Assembly (NCBI GenBank): GCA_963695075.1
Contig: CAVOFR010000003.1
Location: 682,001-746,000 of the forward strand
Source: CAWCAL01 sp963695075
GTDB taxonomy: Bacteria; Actinomycetota; Acidimicrobiia; Acidimicrobiales; CAWCAL01
Direction: 5' to 3'
Length of the DNA stretch: 64,000 nt
Under the pieces are notes generated by a model that saw nothing but the letters and a program-made list of their open reading frames with translations, was not told the DNA's origin and did not search any database. This document shows, piece after piece, positions 45,199 to 56,767 of the stretch. The translations under genes were made by a program, and so were the position numbers. The stretch's first letter is position 1; every line of letters begins with the position of its first letter.

Positions 45199-48008
45199 GT
45201 GAATGCTCTCGCAGGTATCACGCTCGCCCATTTCCTTGCCGGAGCCGTAGCGGCTGGCGTTGGTCGACGCGCCGGTCGGTGGGTCTTCGCAATTGCCGCG
45301 ATCGGACCGATGGCCACGCTGGTGTGGGCCGCCGCTCACACGTCGCAGATTCTCGACGGCCGAATACCCTCCGGGTCGGCCAGCTGGGTCCCGGGACTCG
45401 ACCTCGAGCTGAGCGCACGAGTCGACGCGTTCAGCCTGTTGATGTTGTGGCTCGTCGGCACCACCGGAGTACTGGTGTGCGCCTACTCCGCCGGCTATTT
45501 CAGCCGAGCGACCCCTCGTATGGGTCACTTTGCGGGCGTCCTCGGGGCATTCGCCGGATCCATGGTGGGCCTGGTCATCGCCGACGGCCTGTTCATGCTG
45601 TTCGTATTCTGGGAACTGACATCGGTCACTTCGTTCCTGCTGATCGGGTTCAACCACGAGAACGCGGCAGCCCGGGCCTCGGCCCTCCAAGCGCTTCTGG
45701 TCACCGTGGCCGGTGGCCTCGCGCTTCTCGCAGGCTTGATCCTTCTCTCGATGCGTGTCGGCACGACGTCGATGCGGCAGATTCTCGACTCACCACCCGA
45801 CGGGACCATGGTCTCGGTCGCCCTCGTGCTCATCGTCATCGGCGCCACGGCGAAGTCGGCGCAGTTCCCACTGCATTTCTGGCTGCCGGGAGCGATGGCC
45901 GCCCCGACTCCGGTCAGCGCCTTCCTCCACTCCGCCACGATGGTCAAGGCCGGCGTGTATCTCATCGCCCGCTTCGCGCCCGCCTTCGCAGACGTGACCA
46001 TCTGGCGGCCCCTGGTCATGACCGTCGGAATGGCCTCGATGCTCATAGGAGCGTTCATCGCACTCCGGCGGACCGATCTCAAACAGATCCTCGCCTACGG
46101 CACGATCAGCCAGCTCGGCCTGCTCTTCTTCCTCTTCGGATTCGGTGACCCGGCCCTCACGACGGCAGGGGTCGGAGTGCTGCTGGCCCACGCTGTCTAC
46201 AAGGCAGCCATGTTCATGATGGTCGGTGTTGTCGATCATCAGACCGGAACCCGCGACATCGACACCCTGAGCGGCGTCGGTCGAGCTCTACCGGCCCTGG
46301 CGGTCATAGGGGCCGTCGCGGGGGCCTCGATGGCGGGTATCCCTCCGTTGTTGGGATTCGCCGCCAAGGAGCAGGCGATCGGTGCGCTCCTCACGGTCGG
46401 TGGCCCGTGGCAGCTCGTGCTGGTCGCGACGTTCGTGGTGGGCTCGATTCTCACCGTTGCGTATACGGGCCGCGTGTTGTGGGGCACGTTCGCGACCATG
46501 CCTGCGCTCGAAGCGACGCCCTCCGCCGTTCCCGCCCGCAGCTTCTTGGTGCCGGTCGCTCTGTTGGCCGGCGCCGGCGTCGTCCTCGGCCTCGCCCCGG
46601 GTCTGGTGACCCCGCTGCTGGACGAGGCTTCGGCTGGGCTGATTGCCGGAGGCGGCAAGAAGCACCTCGTTCTGTGGCCGGGGTTCAACACGGCGCTGAT
46701 CGTGTCACTTCTGATCGTGTGTGTCGGCTCGGCACTCGTCGTGAGCCGTGATCGGGTCGAATCGTTGCTGGCTCGAGTGGGCGCACGCCGAGTGGGGATC
46801 GGGCTTTCGCGGCGATGGTCACCGGCCTGTTGCGGATTGCCGAGCGAACCACGGCCACGCTGCAATCGGGTTCACTGCCGTCTTATCTGGTCATCATCAT
46901 CCTGACCGCCACGGTGCTGCCCGGAGCATTGCTCGCCAGCGGCGCAGCCCGCTGGCCCGATATCCAGGTGGCTGACTCGGCGGTTCAGGCCGTTGCCGGT
47001 GGCTTGATCATCGTGGCAGCGGGCGCAGCGGCTCTGCTCCGCCAACGGGTGGCAGCCGTGTTGGCTCTCGGCGCGGTGGGCCTCGGCGTCGGCGTGCTGT
47101 TCATCATCGAGGGCGGGCCGGACCTCGCCCTCACCCAGCTCCTCGTCGAGACCGTCGTCATCGTCGCCTTCACGCTCGTGTTCCGCCACCTTCCCCGCGA
47201 GTATCGCCGCCGACCGGTACAGCGGCGGTTCGGGCAAGCCCGAACCGCCATACGTGTCGGCGTCGCCGGGCTCGCGGGCGCAACGATCACGGCCCTCGCA
47301 CTCACGACCGCAGCCGTCTCACCCGAGTCGTCCACCCGCGAGGCCTATCTCGAACAGGCCCCGGCCGACGCCGGAGGACGCAACGTCGTCAACACGATCC
47401 TGGTCGACTTCCGGGCACTGGACACGCTCGGCGAGATCACCGTCCTCGTCGTCGCCGGCCTAGGCGTCCTCTCACTGGTCGCCGCCGCCCGCCACTCACC
47501 TCCGGCCAGCGGAGCCACCACGGCTCGGCCCGAACCGCCTTCGAGGATGACCCGCATTCGACGCGCTCCACTGCTCGAAACCGGTGTGGATCTCATCTTC
47601 CACACCATCATGATCTTCGCCCTGTACCTGTTGTTCGCGGGCCACAACCAACCCGGAGGAGGGTTCATCGCCGGCCTGGTCGCTGGCGCGGCGTTCGCGG
47701 TGCGCCATCTCGCCCGGGACCCACATCGATCCCAGAGCAAGACGAGACCCGAATCGGTCCTGGCGCTGGGCCTCTTCGTCGCAGTCTCGACCGGGATCGG
47801 ATCGCTGGTGGCCGGCTACGACCTTCTCGAGAGCGGCAAGATAGCGCTCGAGATTCCACTATTGGGCACCGTCAAGGCGTTCTCGGTGCTCAGCTTCGAC
47901 GTCGGGGTCTTCCTCGTGGTCGTCGGCCTCGTGCTCAGCGTCCTCGACGGGCTGGGCCCGGGAACCGGACACGTATCGACTGAACGAACTTCCGAGGCCG
48001 TGCGATGA
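45199..48008 (+). CDS. mrpA: Mrp antiporter subunit MrpA (with MrpB-like C-terminus, frameshifted)
   Basis: Large membrane subunit of the Na+/H+ antiporter, about 937 residues after correction. The N-terminal part is complex-I-like (FVFWELTSVTSFLLIGFN; KSAQFPLHFWLPGAMAAPTP; SATMVKAGVYLIARF), followed by LALTQLLVETVVIVAFTLVF and a C-terminal MrpB-like domain (FALYLLFAGHNQPGGGFIAG). GTG at 45199 matches the family N-terminus (MNALAGITLAHFLAG). One base must be added near 46800-46806. First gene of a complete mrp operon. Confidence 0.88.
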
Positions 48009-48414
48009 GCGTTGTCCTCGCTGCTGTCATCGGCTCGCTCTATGCCATCGGCGTCTACCTGCTGCTCGAACGGTCCCTGACTCGCATCCTGATCGGGCTG
48101 GCACTGCTCGGCCATGGCTCAGTCCTGCTTCTCCTGTTCTCCGGAGGACCGCCCGGTCGACCACCCTTCACCGACGGAGAGGTCGACCCTGTCGAGGTGG
48201 CAGACCCGTTGCCTCAGGCGATGGCGCTCACCGCCATCGTGATCACCTTTGGCGTCCTGGTCTTCCTGCTGGCGCTCTCCTACCGGAGCTGGACCCTCAC
48301 CCGCGATGACGAGGTCGAAGACGACCGCGAGGATGCACGCCTCATCGGTCAGGATCACACTCCGCACCGGGTCGAAACCGAACTCGACACGCTCGAGCGG
48401 AACCTGCAGGACCG

Positions 48415-48418
<4 letters not shown>
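48005..48418 (+). CDS. mrpC: Mrp antiporter subunit MrpC
   Basis: NuoK-like subunit of 137 residues with three helices (AAVIGSLYAIGVYLLLERSL; ILIGLALLGHGSVLLLLFSG; MALTAIVITFGVLVFLLALS) and a charged cytoplasmic tail. Start overlaps the mrpA stop and its stop overlaps mrpD. Confidence 0.9.
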
Positions 48419-49886
<1,468 letters not shown>

Positions 49887-49890
<4 letters not shown>

Positions 49891-50408
49891 GACGTCGAGT
49901 CCCACTCATCGCGTGGCTGACCGTGGTGTGGATCGGCCTGTGGGGCGATCTCAGCTGGGCCAACGTTGCCGGCGGCGCCGCGGCCGGCAGCACCGTCGTC
50001 ATGCTGTTCGACCCACCGCAGGAGCTTGGCCTTGGGATCCGGCCGTTTCACCTGGTCCGCTTCATCGCTCGCTTCGCCCGCAACCTCGTCAAGGCCAGCC
50101 TCGAGGTGGCAGGCATCGTGATCCGACCCAAGCCGAATATCCGGAAGGCCGTCATCGCCGTTCCGATCGCAGCGACCACCCGTGGCGTCACGCTCGTGAT
50201 CGCGGCGGCCATCTCGCTGACCCCCGGCACCCTCGTCATCGAAACCACCCAGCACCCGGACCGGACGGTCCTCTTCATCCACGTTCTCGATCTCAGAGAT
50301 CGAACCAAGACCGTCGCTGAGGTGGCCCGACTCGAACGACTCGCCACCGCCGCGTTCGCACCGAACACGGCTCCCCCCCGTCTCGAGCACAGGAGAGAAG
50401 CCTCATGA
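49887..50408 (+). CDS. mrpE: Mrp antiporter subunit MrpE
   Basis: Subunit of 173 residues with two or three N-terminal helices and a cytoplasmic C-terminal domain; RPFHLVRFIARFARNLVKAS and ISLTPGTLVIE are typical. ATG at 49887 overlaps the mrpD stop, and the stop overlaps mrpF. Confidence 0.9.
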
Positions 50409-50668
50409 CCACAGCCACCTCCATCGCCCTCGCCCTGATCACGGTTGCCGCGATACTCCATGTCGTCCGGATCATCCGGCCCGGGTCCGGTCTCGCCGAC
50501 CGTGTCCTCGGGCTCGACACGCTGCTCATCGTCATCGCTTCCGGCTCCGCCGTTCTTGCCGCTCGCACGGGCGAGGCGTTCTATCTCGACCTCATTGTCG
50601 TCACGAGCCTCCTGGGATTCGTATCGACCGTGACCATCGCCCGCCTCATCGAAGGGCGTAGGCGATGA
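50405..50668 (+). CDS. mrpF: Mrp antiporter subunit MrpF
   Basis: Small subunit of 87 residues with three helices; RPGSGLADRVLGLDTLLIVI matches the conserved loop of MrpF. Overlaps neighbours by 4 bp. Confidence 0.9.
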   Translation: MTTATSIALALITVAAILHVVRIIRPGSGLADRVLGLDTLLIVIASGSAVLAARTGEAFYLDLIVVTSLLGFVSTVTIARLIEGRRR

Positions 50669-51003
50669 ACGCCAGTGACCTGGTCGCGGCCGCCTGCCTG
50701 CTCGTGGGCGCGTCGCTCGCCCTGCTCGGCGCGATTGGAATCCATCGCTTCAACGACGTCTTCGCCCGACTGCACGCCGCGACGAAGCCCGTCACCCTGG
50801 GGCTCCTCCTGCTTCTTCTCGGCACGGGCCTCGCTCTGAGCGACCCGGGAGCGGCGATGAAGCTGGTATTGGCTGCTGCTCTCCAGCTCATCACCGCCCC
50901 CTTCGGCATGCAGATGCTCGGTCGTGCCGCCTACCACACTGGCACCGAGCTGAGCGAGGACACGGCGGTCGACGAGCTCGCTGCCACCACAGTCCAGGAA
51001 TGA
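50665..51003 (+). CDS. mrpG: Mrp antiporter subunit MrpG
   Basis: Subunit of 112 residues with three helices; GAIGIHRFNDVFARLHAATK and PVTLGLLLLLLGTGLAL match MrpG/PhaG. Last gene of mrpABCDEFG, which would exchange internal Na+ (or K+) for external H+ and support pH and salt tolerance. Confidence 0.9.
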   Translation: MNASDLVAAACLLVGASLALLGAIGIHRFNDVFARLHAATKPVTLGLLLLLLGTGLALSDPGAAMKLVLAAALQLITAPFGMQMLGRAAYHTGTELSEDTAVDELAATTVQE

Positions 51004-51068
51004 CGGCTAGGTCGGCTCAACCCTCAACGGGGTGGGACTTGCTTTTCGCGGCGCGGCTGCGGACTATG

Positions 51069-52127
51069 TCAGTGGCGAAGCTTGCCGGCGACCCGATCCC
51101 ACTGGTCCAGGGCGCCGTTTGCCACTGGCTGCACCCTGCCGCCGCCATCCAGAACCGACTCGATGAGTTCGTCTACGACATCGTCGAGAGGATCTCGCGA
51201 GCAGAGATGCGAGGGTTCATCGGCCGACAGTGAGTGCGATTCGACCGCGAAGTCCTCCTCGACGACGAGCAGGTCAACTCGATGTACACCGGCGGCTGTC
51301 AACGTCGCTGACAAACCTGCCGAGAAGCGAGCAGTGCCGCTTGCCGCCGCGACTTCGTCAATGGCCATGCCCTGGTCTGTGGCGCTCATCGCGGCCAGAT
51401 GGGGTTCGAGCGCGGCGCGCATGACATCACCGCGGTGGGTGGTCTCGCCACCCACGACGGTCACCGACCGGCCCGAGCCTGCGGTGATCTTCGCGAAACG
51501 ACTGGCAAGGCGCTGGTTCCCGGTGATGAACAGCGGCCGAGAATCCATAGGCCCCACCGCCGACCCCAGAGCAGCATCGACTTCTCGGAGACTCTTCAGC
51601 GCGTGAACATCACGATGGTTCGACCGCTCCTGACGATGAAGCCGACCACTCAACCCTGGAGCCTTCTCGAACTCGACCAACTGCCCTCCCCCCACCACCG
51701 GCCGAATCGCGTGACCGAGACCGGCCCACAGCCATGCCTCCGACGAGTCCAGTTCCAGAACGAGGTACCGTCGAGTACGAGCGAGGGCAACAACCACATC
51801 CCGGGTAGCGAACGTCCCGTCGATGACCACACGGCACCGGGCGGCACGCGGTAGCTCCACCGCATGCGTGAAGCCCGGGCTCGCGTAGAGCGCCACCGCA
51901 GGCGCGCGAGATGCGGCCAACTGGTCGCTCGACTCGTCCAGGCGGGCCAACACTTCCGGCCTGTGGTCGGGAGCAATCACCCCGAGGCGTTCGGCTGCCA
52001 CCACGCGCAGCTCAGCGAGCGAGCGCGAGCCGGGAACCCCGATCATCGACACCGATGGCCAGCAACGTTGCCCTCGAAGCAACGCTAGGTCAGCTGCGAG
52101 CACGACCAAGGCCGGTCTGGAAGCCAT
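51069..52127 (-). CDS. baeRF-type archaeo-eukaryotic release factor-like protein
   Basis: Protein of 352 residues resembling bacterial relatives of archaeal/eukaryotic peptide release factor 1. Visible: YASPGFTHAVELPRAARCRV, YLVLELDSSEAWLWAG, the middle domain with PLFITGNQRLASRFAKIT, and the C-terminal VHRVDLLVVEEDFAVESHSL. Members are proposed to act in ribosome rescue or hibernation. Start overlaps the end of the DksA-like gene by 38 bp, so the two are probably translated together. Confidence 0.75.
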   Translation of the reverse strand: MASRPALVVLAADLALLRGQRCWPSVSMIGVPGSRSLAELRVVAAERLGVIAPDHRPEVLARLDESSDQLAASRAPAVALYASPGFTHAVELPRAARCRVVIDGTFATRDVVVALARTRRYLVLELDSSEAWLWAGLGHAIRPVVGGGQLVEFEKAPGLSGRLHRQERSNHRDVHALKSLREVDAALGSAVGPMDSRPLFITGNQRLASRFAKITAGSGRSVTVVGGETTHRGDVMRAALEPHLAAMSATDQGMAIDEVAAASGTARFSAGLSATLTAAGVHRVDLLVVEEDFAVESHSLSADEPSHLCSRDPLDDVVDELIESVLDGGGRVQPVANGALDQWDRVAGKLRH

Positions 52128-52494
52128 CCGTTCTAGCGCACTCCACGCATCGACCCGTTTCGGGGATCGATGTCAGACGCTCGACCCCTATCGGTTCGCC
52201 GCAGCCGCAGGCATTGTAGGTGCCCTCACTGATCCGTCGATACGCGTCGTGGATGGCGGCGAGGCGCATCTGAGCACGATGCATGGCTCGCGCTGCGTTC
52301 TGCCGATCCTCGCTCTGCAACATCTCGTTGCGGTCAAGGCTCGCGAGGGTGGCAACCGCTCGCACCCGAGCTTCATCGAGTGCGTGCAGCAGTTCGGCCA
52401 TCTGGGCATCGGTGAGCCCACGCGGAGTGGGTGCCCAACTCACCGATCGCACCAGTTCGCGAGATTGGTCGATGGGCGGGGAGGAAGCTGTCAT
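52090..52494 (-). CDS. DksA/TraR-type zinc-finger protein
   Basis: Protein of 134 residues: a coiled-coil hairpin (DAQMAELLHALDEARVRAVA; ARAMHRAQMRLAAIHDAYRR) and a C-terminal finger (YNACGCGEPIGVER ... GRCVECART). The first Cys pair is CxC, not the usual CxxC. DksA proteins bind RNA polymerase and act with ppGpp. ATG at 52494 begins MTASSPP. A GGGTC/GACCC palindrome lies 60 bp upstream. Co-transcribed with the release-factor-like gene. Confidence 0.8.
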   Translation of the reverse strand: MTASSPPIDQSRELVRSVSWAPTPRGLTDAQMAELLHALDEARVRAVATLASLDRNEMLQSEDRQNAARAMHRAQMRLAAIHDAYRRISEGTYNACGCGEPIGVERLTSIPETGRCVECARTDGFQTGLGRARS

Positions 52495-52553
52495 GGACCT
52501 GCTCCTGGGCTCGGCTGAACGATGGGAACCCCAAAGGTGAACGGCCCATGTGA

Positions 52554-52566
52554 CGGGTCGGTGACC
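52554..52566. promoter_or_regulatory. GGGTC-N3-GACCC palindrome upstream of dksA-like gene
   Basis: Perfect palindrome GGGTCGGTGACCC with 5-bp arms. It resembles the DosR-like boxes elsewhere in the window, but its spacer is 3 bp, not 4. From here to 53167 I see no gene that I can support, only an unrecognised 126-codon frame on the minus strand (52768-53148). Confidence 0.35.
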
Positions 52567-53167
52567 CTGCGGCGCGTTTTCGGCGACCACAGCCACCAAG
52601 AGGTCAATCCACCCGGGCGAGGCAGCTCACCGGGCTCTGGCCCGCACCCCAGAGAGACGCTCCTCGCTCGGCGACGACAGCGACGGTCGCCGGCCGGGAG
52701 TGGGGGGTGGGAAGCACTCCCGGCCAGCGCAATGCAGGGCACACATGGCGGCGCGGCCCTGCGACCTTCAGCGTCCACGATGCCCACTCAACATGACGTC
52801 GCCGCGTCGACGGCGTGCGTATCTGGCGACCATGCCCCGGCAGAGAACAGCCCATCGTCGGGGTCGGGTAGCCAGAAGCCGAGCTGTTCCTTCGACCAAG
52901 GACCGGATGCCCCCGCCGGATGCCCGATCGACCGCCGGCAACTCTCCACAGAGCGCTGGTGTCGCGAGATACACACCAGCACGTCGACATACCGTCATGT
53001 CCGTTGGCCACCCTTCCTGCATGATCAAGCCCAAGCTCTGCCCGGGACCGATAGGCGGCACGGCCACCCGTGGCCGACCACGAAACGCCGCCGCCGACCT
53101 ACCAACAGTGGCGACGGTGGTCGCCGGGTCGCCGTCATCCCCGAGCACGCACGGCTAGGGCTCGTTC

Positions 53168-54121
53168 GTGCAGAGATTCAAGAACATCCTCTTCACTTCG
53201 TTGATGGAACACGGCGCCCAACCGGCGCTGCGGCGGACGCTCAGGCTCGCGGCCAGGAACGAAGCTGCGCTCACCGTTTTCGGCACCATCCCCGAACCAT
53301 CACTCATGGACAGAGTCCTGCAACGAACCACCGGCCCGCATCCCGGCCTCCTGGCCGACGAGCTTCGCCAGCAGCTCACAGATCTGGTCAAGAAAGTCCG
53401 CTCCACCCACCCCGTCCAGGTTGAGGTCGCCGTCGGGGTCCCATTCATCACTGTCATCGAGCGGGTTCTCACCGCCGGACACGACCTGCTCATCATCACC
53501 GACGATGGCCCCGACAGTCCGATGGCAAGCATGACCAAGCACCTCCTTCGCAAGTGCCCGTGCCCGGTCTGGGTGATGCGACCGAGCAGGGCCCGGCGTC
53601 ATCGGGTTCTCGCTGCGATCGACCCAGAGCCAGAGTCAGCGGAAGCTGAGATGAACCGACTCATCCTCGACCTCGCGACCTCCCACGCCGAACTGACCGA
53701 TGCCGAGCTTCATGTCGCCCATGCGTGGAATCTCTACGGCGAGTCGGCGCTTCGAACCAGCCCCTTCCTCGGCGTCTCCTGCCGGGAGGTCGACGAGCTT
53801 CTCGAGCAGACAAGAGAGGGACATCGCCGCCGCCTCGAAGAATCGCTCGCCCGCTATGACATCAGCGGCCTGGAACACCAGGTCCACCTCGAAGAGGGAG
53901 AACCTGGCGACGTCATCCCGGACCTCACGAAGAAGCACCGCATCACGCTTCTCGTGATGGGCACCGTCGGACGGACTGGAGTGCCGGGCCTCATCATGGG
54001 CAGCAACGCCGAGCGGATCCTCGACCGGGTGCAATGCTCAGTCCTCGCCGTGAAGCCCGAGGGTTTCGTCTCGCCAGTGGAAAGTGGGCACCGGCGCCGG
54101 GCCTCTCATGCCTCGCAGTAA
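53168..54121 (+). CDS. Tandem universal stress protein
   Basis: Two-domain USP of 317 residues, MxRFKNILF group. Domain 1 starts MQRFKNILFTSLMEHGAQPA and ends KCPCPVWVMRPSRARRHRVL; domain 2 ends LLVMGTVGRTGVPGLIMGSN then CSVLAVKPEGFVSP, with the ATP-binding glycines present. The start is given by the GTG at 53168. It lies 50 bp upstream of the KhtTU genes in the same direction. Confidence 0.87.
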   Translation: MQRFKNILFTSLMEHGAQPALRRTLRLAARNEAALTVFGTIPEPSLMDRVLQRTTGPHPGLLADELRQQLTDLVKKVRSTHPVQVEVAVGVPFITVIERVLTAGHDLLIITDDGPDSPMASMTKHLLRKCPCPVWVMRPSRARRHRVLAAIDPEPESAEAEMNRLILDLATSHAELTDAELHVAHAWNLYGESALRTSPFLGVSCREVDELLEQTREGHRRRLEESLARYDISGLEHQVHLEEGEPGDVIPDLTKKHRITLLVMGTVGRTGVPGLIMGSNAERILDRVQCSVLAVKPEGFVSPVESGHRRRASHASQ

Positions 54122-54171
54122 CCTCCGAACCATGCGTTCACGGGCCGCCGATCACGTCACGATCAAAGCTC

Positions 54172-54663
54172 GTGACTGAAATCAATGAGACGAAGCTGCC
54201 CGGTGTGGGGACCCTGCACGACTTCGAGTGCCACAGCGGCGACAGGATCGGGGTCATCTCCCGCCACACCGACCGTCGCGAGCTCGTCATCTACGACCCA
54301 GACGACCCCGACCGGGTCGGAGAGTCGGCCACCATGACTCCCGACGAAGCCCGAATCCTCGCTGACCTCCTCGGCGGAACCAGCATCACCGAACGCCTCG
54401 ACGATCTCCGGCAGGAAATCGCCGGGTTGGCGATCGACTGGCTCCCGATCTCCCCGAGCAGCCCCTATGTGGGCCAGAGCATCGGCGATACAGCGCTTCG
54501 CACCCGGACCGGTGTGTCAATCGTCGCTCTCGTTCGCGGCGACCGACCCCTGCCGGCTCCCGGGCCCGGCGAAGTGCTCCACGCCGACGACACCGCAGTC
54601 GTCGTCGGCACCGCGGATGGCATCGACGCAGCCACAGAACTGCTCGCTGCCCGCTCCTCGTGA
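54172..54663 (+). CDS. khtT: TrkA-C regulatory subunit KhtT
   Basis: Cytoplasmic protein of 163 residues: an N-terminal KhtT-like part (HTDRRELVIYDPDDPDRVGE), the hinge TSITERLDDLRQEIAGLAID, and a TrkA-C domain (RTGVSIVALVRGDRPLPAPG; LHADDTAVVVGTADGI). Such subunits bind nucleotide and gate a CPA2 K+/H+ antiporter. GTG at 54172 is the best start. The stop overlaps the antiporter start. A partial duplicate lies at 37493. Confidence 0.85.
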   Translation: MTEINETKLPGVGTLHDFECHSGDRIGVISRHTDRRELVIYDPDDPDRVGESATMTPDEARILADLLGGTSITERLDDLRQEIAGLAIDWLPISPSSPYVGQSIGDTALRTRTGVSIVALVRGDRPLPAPGPGEVLHADDTAVVVGTADGIDAATELLAARSS

Positions 54664-55856
54664 TCCTGGCCGCAACCCCCGGCACCGCGACCCTGCTCGT
54701 CGAACTCGGCGCGATCCTGATAGCCCTGGCGCTCCTGGGTCGGCTCGCCGCGCGATTCGGCATCCCCTCCATCCCTCTCTACCTCGTTGCCGGCCTCGCC
54801 GTCGGTGAAGGCGGAATCGTCGAACTCGTCACCGCTCGAGAGTTCATCGAAAGCGGCGCACAAATCGGTGTCATTCTCCTCCTTCTCCTCCTCGGCCTCG
54901 AGTACACAGGCGGAGAGCTGACGTCCGCTCTTCGTGAGCACGCTCCGGCTGGAGCCGTCGATCTGGCGCTGAACTTCACACCGGGCCTGCTCCTCGGGCT
55001 GCTCTTCGGCTGGGACTTCCGCGCAGCGCTTCTCCTCGGCGGCATCACCTACATCTCGTCATCGGGGATCATCGCCAAGGTCCTCTCCGATCTCGGCAAC
55101 ACGGGCAACCGCGAGACCCCGGTCGTGCTCGCCATCCTCGTCACCGAGGACCTGGTCATGGCGCTCTATCTCCCGCTCATGGCCGGGCTACTGATCGGCG
55201 GCGACACGGTCGACATCAGCTTCGAGATCGCGGTCGCCCTCGCCGCCGTCATGATCACCTTGGGCGTCGCCCTCAGGTTCGGCAACCGAATCAGCGCGGC
55301 TGTCTTCAACCGATCCGACGAGAACCTTCTCCTCACCCTCCTCGGCGTTGCCCTCCTCGTCGCCGGTATCGCCGAACACCTCCAGGCCTCTGCGGCGGTC
55401 GGCGCGTTCCTCGTCGGGATCGCCCTCAATGGACCGGCGAAGCACGGCGCCCGAAACGTTCTCGCTCCACTGAGAGACCTGTTCGCTGCCATGTTCTTCG
55501 CGTTCTTCGGACTACAGATCGACCCCGCCGACCTCCCGCCGGTACTGGCCATTGCCGGCGGTCTCGCTGTCGTGACCGCCGGCACCAAGGTGGCGACCGG
55601 ATGGTGGAGTGCACGACAGGCCGGCATCGACCGACCAGGCCGATTTCGCGCCGGCGCCACACTCGTCGCCAGAGGCGAGTTCTCGATCGTCATCGCCGGC
55701 ATCGCCGTCGCCGACGGAATCGAGAGCAAACTCGGCCCGCTCGCCGCCGCCTACGTGCTGACACTGGCAATAGCTGGACCCATCCTCGCCAGAGCAGCGG
55801 ACCCCATCGCCCACCGATTCAGCAAGAACCGCGGCCACGCCCGCGCTCCGGCCTGA
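54660..55856 (+). CDS. khtU: CPA2 K+/H+ antiporter KhtU
   Basis: Membrane antiporter of 398 residues with about 12 helices. ARFGIPSIPLYLVAGLAVGE, LLGLEYTGGELTSALREHAP, ITYISSSGIIAKVLSDLGN and VARGEFSIVIAGIAVADGIE are typical of CPA2 monovalent cation/H+ antiporters. GTG at 54660 overlaps the khtT stop. With KhtT it would export K+ in exchange for H+. Confidence 0.9.
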   Translation: MILAATPGTATLLVELGAILIALALLGRLAARFGIPSIPLYLVAGLAVGEGGIVELVTAREFIESGAQIGVILLLLLLGLEYTGGELTSALREHAPAGAVDLALNFTPGLLLGLLFGWDFRAALLLGGITYISSSGIIAKVLSDLGNTGNRETPVVLAILVTEDLVMALYLPLMAGLLIGGDTVDISFEIAVALAAVMITLGVALRFGNRISAAVFNRSDENLLLTLLGVALLVAGIAEHLQASAAVGAFLVGIALNGPAKHGARNVLAPLRDLFAAMFFAFFGLQIDPADLPPVLAIAGGLAVVTAGTKVATGWWSARQAGIDRPGRFRAGATLVARGEFSIVIAGIAVADGIESKLGPLAAAYVLTLAIAGPILARAADPIAHRFSKNRGHARAPA

Positions 55857-55917
55857 GCCCCCCAAACCTCGGCCAACCTGCTCGGTTCCTCCGAGGAAGT
55901 CACAAGGCTGAGATCCC

Positions 55918-56175
55918 GTGCTGTTCCAGAAGCCGCAATGGCATCACGAAGGCGTGGCTCACCGCTCGCGACAGCCCAGCCCGGCCCAGCCCAGCCCAGA
56001 AGCCGTCGACTTCCGCAGAATGCTGGCGTGGACCGCCGTCGCCACCCCCGCGTTCATCGGCAGCGATCTCATCATCAACGACGACCCCGGAATCGGGCTC
56101 GTGCTGCTCGCTGTCGGCGCCGCAACGCTCCCCAGACGCGAAGCCCCCGGGGACGCCGCTGAAATGGTCTCGTGA
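55918..56175 (+). CDS. Small hydrophobic protein, unknown
   Basis: Possible protein of 85 residues from a GTG, with one or two hydrophobic segments (FRRMLAWTAVATPAFIGSDL; GIGLVLLAVGAATLP). A short CCAGC-rich repeat lies in its N-terminal part. No ribosome site is obvious, so this may not be expressed. Confidence 0.35.
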   Translation: MLFQKPQWHHEGVAHRSRQPSPAQPSPEAVDFRRMLAWTAVATPAFIGSDLIINDDPGIGLVLLAVGAATLPRREAPGDAAEMVS

Positions 56176-56385
56176 CATCGCCCTCGCCGACTTCGCAACG
56201 ACGGTCCCAAGTTCCGGGGCCGCGTTCGCGACTCGGATCGTGTCGAATCCGTGTCGCTGTGCGAACAACGTTGTCTCCACAAGCGCGCACGACCGTCGGC
56301 TGCGCGTCAAATTTCGGCCCCACGCTCCGCTCAACGACCGATGACCGTGGCGACTTGACCGTCGACCACTCCAACGGGATGCGAC

Positions 56386-56736
56386 ATGGCCCCCACCACA
56401 CACAACCCGACCCAACCAGTGCCGTCGAAGCGGGGTCACAGCCAGCGCTCACGACCCGATGCGGGACCTGTCCTGCATGGACTGATCTCCTGGATCGCGC
56501 TGGGATTGGCTTCGTGGATCGTGCCCGGAGGCGTTGCTTGGTTGGTCCTCGAGGTAGCGGTGGAACAGAACCCACTCGGCAGCATCACCATCGTGCTTGT
56601 CGCATCGGCGACCGCCTGGAAACTGCACGCAACAAGCAGGACCCTGACCCTTCAGTCCTGCCCAGGCACGAGGGGCTCAGCCGACCTTCGGAGCTCCATG
56701 GTTGAGAAGTCAAGACGGCAGCGGCCTCGATGTTGA
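56386..56736 (+). CDS. Small membrane protein, unknown
   Basis: Protein of 116 residues with two hydrophobic helices (GLISWIALGLASWIVPGGVA; LGSITIVLVASATAWKLHA) and polar ends. No family recognised. It lies between KhtU and a USP gene, in the same direction. Confidence 0.45.
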   Translation: MAPTTHNPTQPVPSKRGHSQRSRPDAGPVLHGLISWIALGLASWIVPGGVAWLVLEVAVEQNPLGSITIVLVASATAWKLHATSRTLTLQSCPGTRGSADLRSSMVEKSRRQRPRC

Positions 56737-56753
56737 CGGGCCGGCACGATCCG

Positions 56754-56767
56754 GGGTCGTTGGACCC
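56754..56767. promoter_or_regulatory. DosR-like box upstream of USP
   Basis: GGGTCGTTGGACCC: perfect 5-bp arms and a 4-bp spacer, 123 bp before the USP start at 56877. It differs by one base from the site at 29833. Confidence 0.45.

Noticed and set aside
46750..46850. Programmed frameshift in mrpA
   Set aside because: No slippery heptamer or stimulatory structure seen, and similar single-base slips occur in many unrelated genes here, so sequence error is simpler.
52768..53148. 126-codon minus-strand frame as a gene
   Set aside because: No recognised family, no ribosome site and mediocre third-position bias; not enough to call.
55918..56010. CCAGC-rich run as a regulatory repeat
   Set aside because: Very short, inside a weak small ORF, and most likely low-complexity Pro/Ser/Ala coding sequence.
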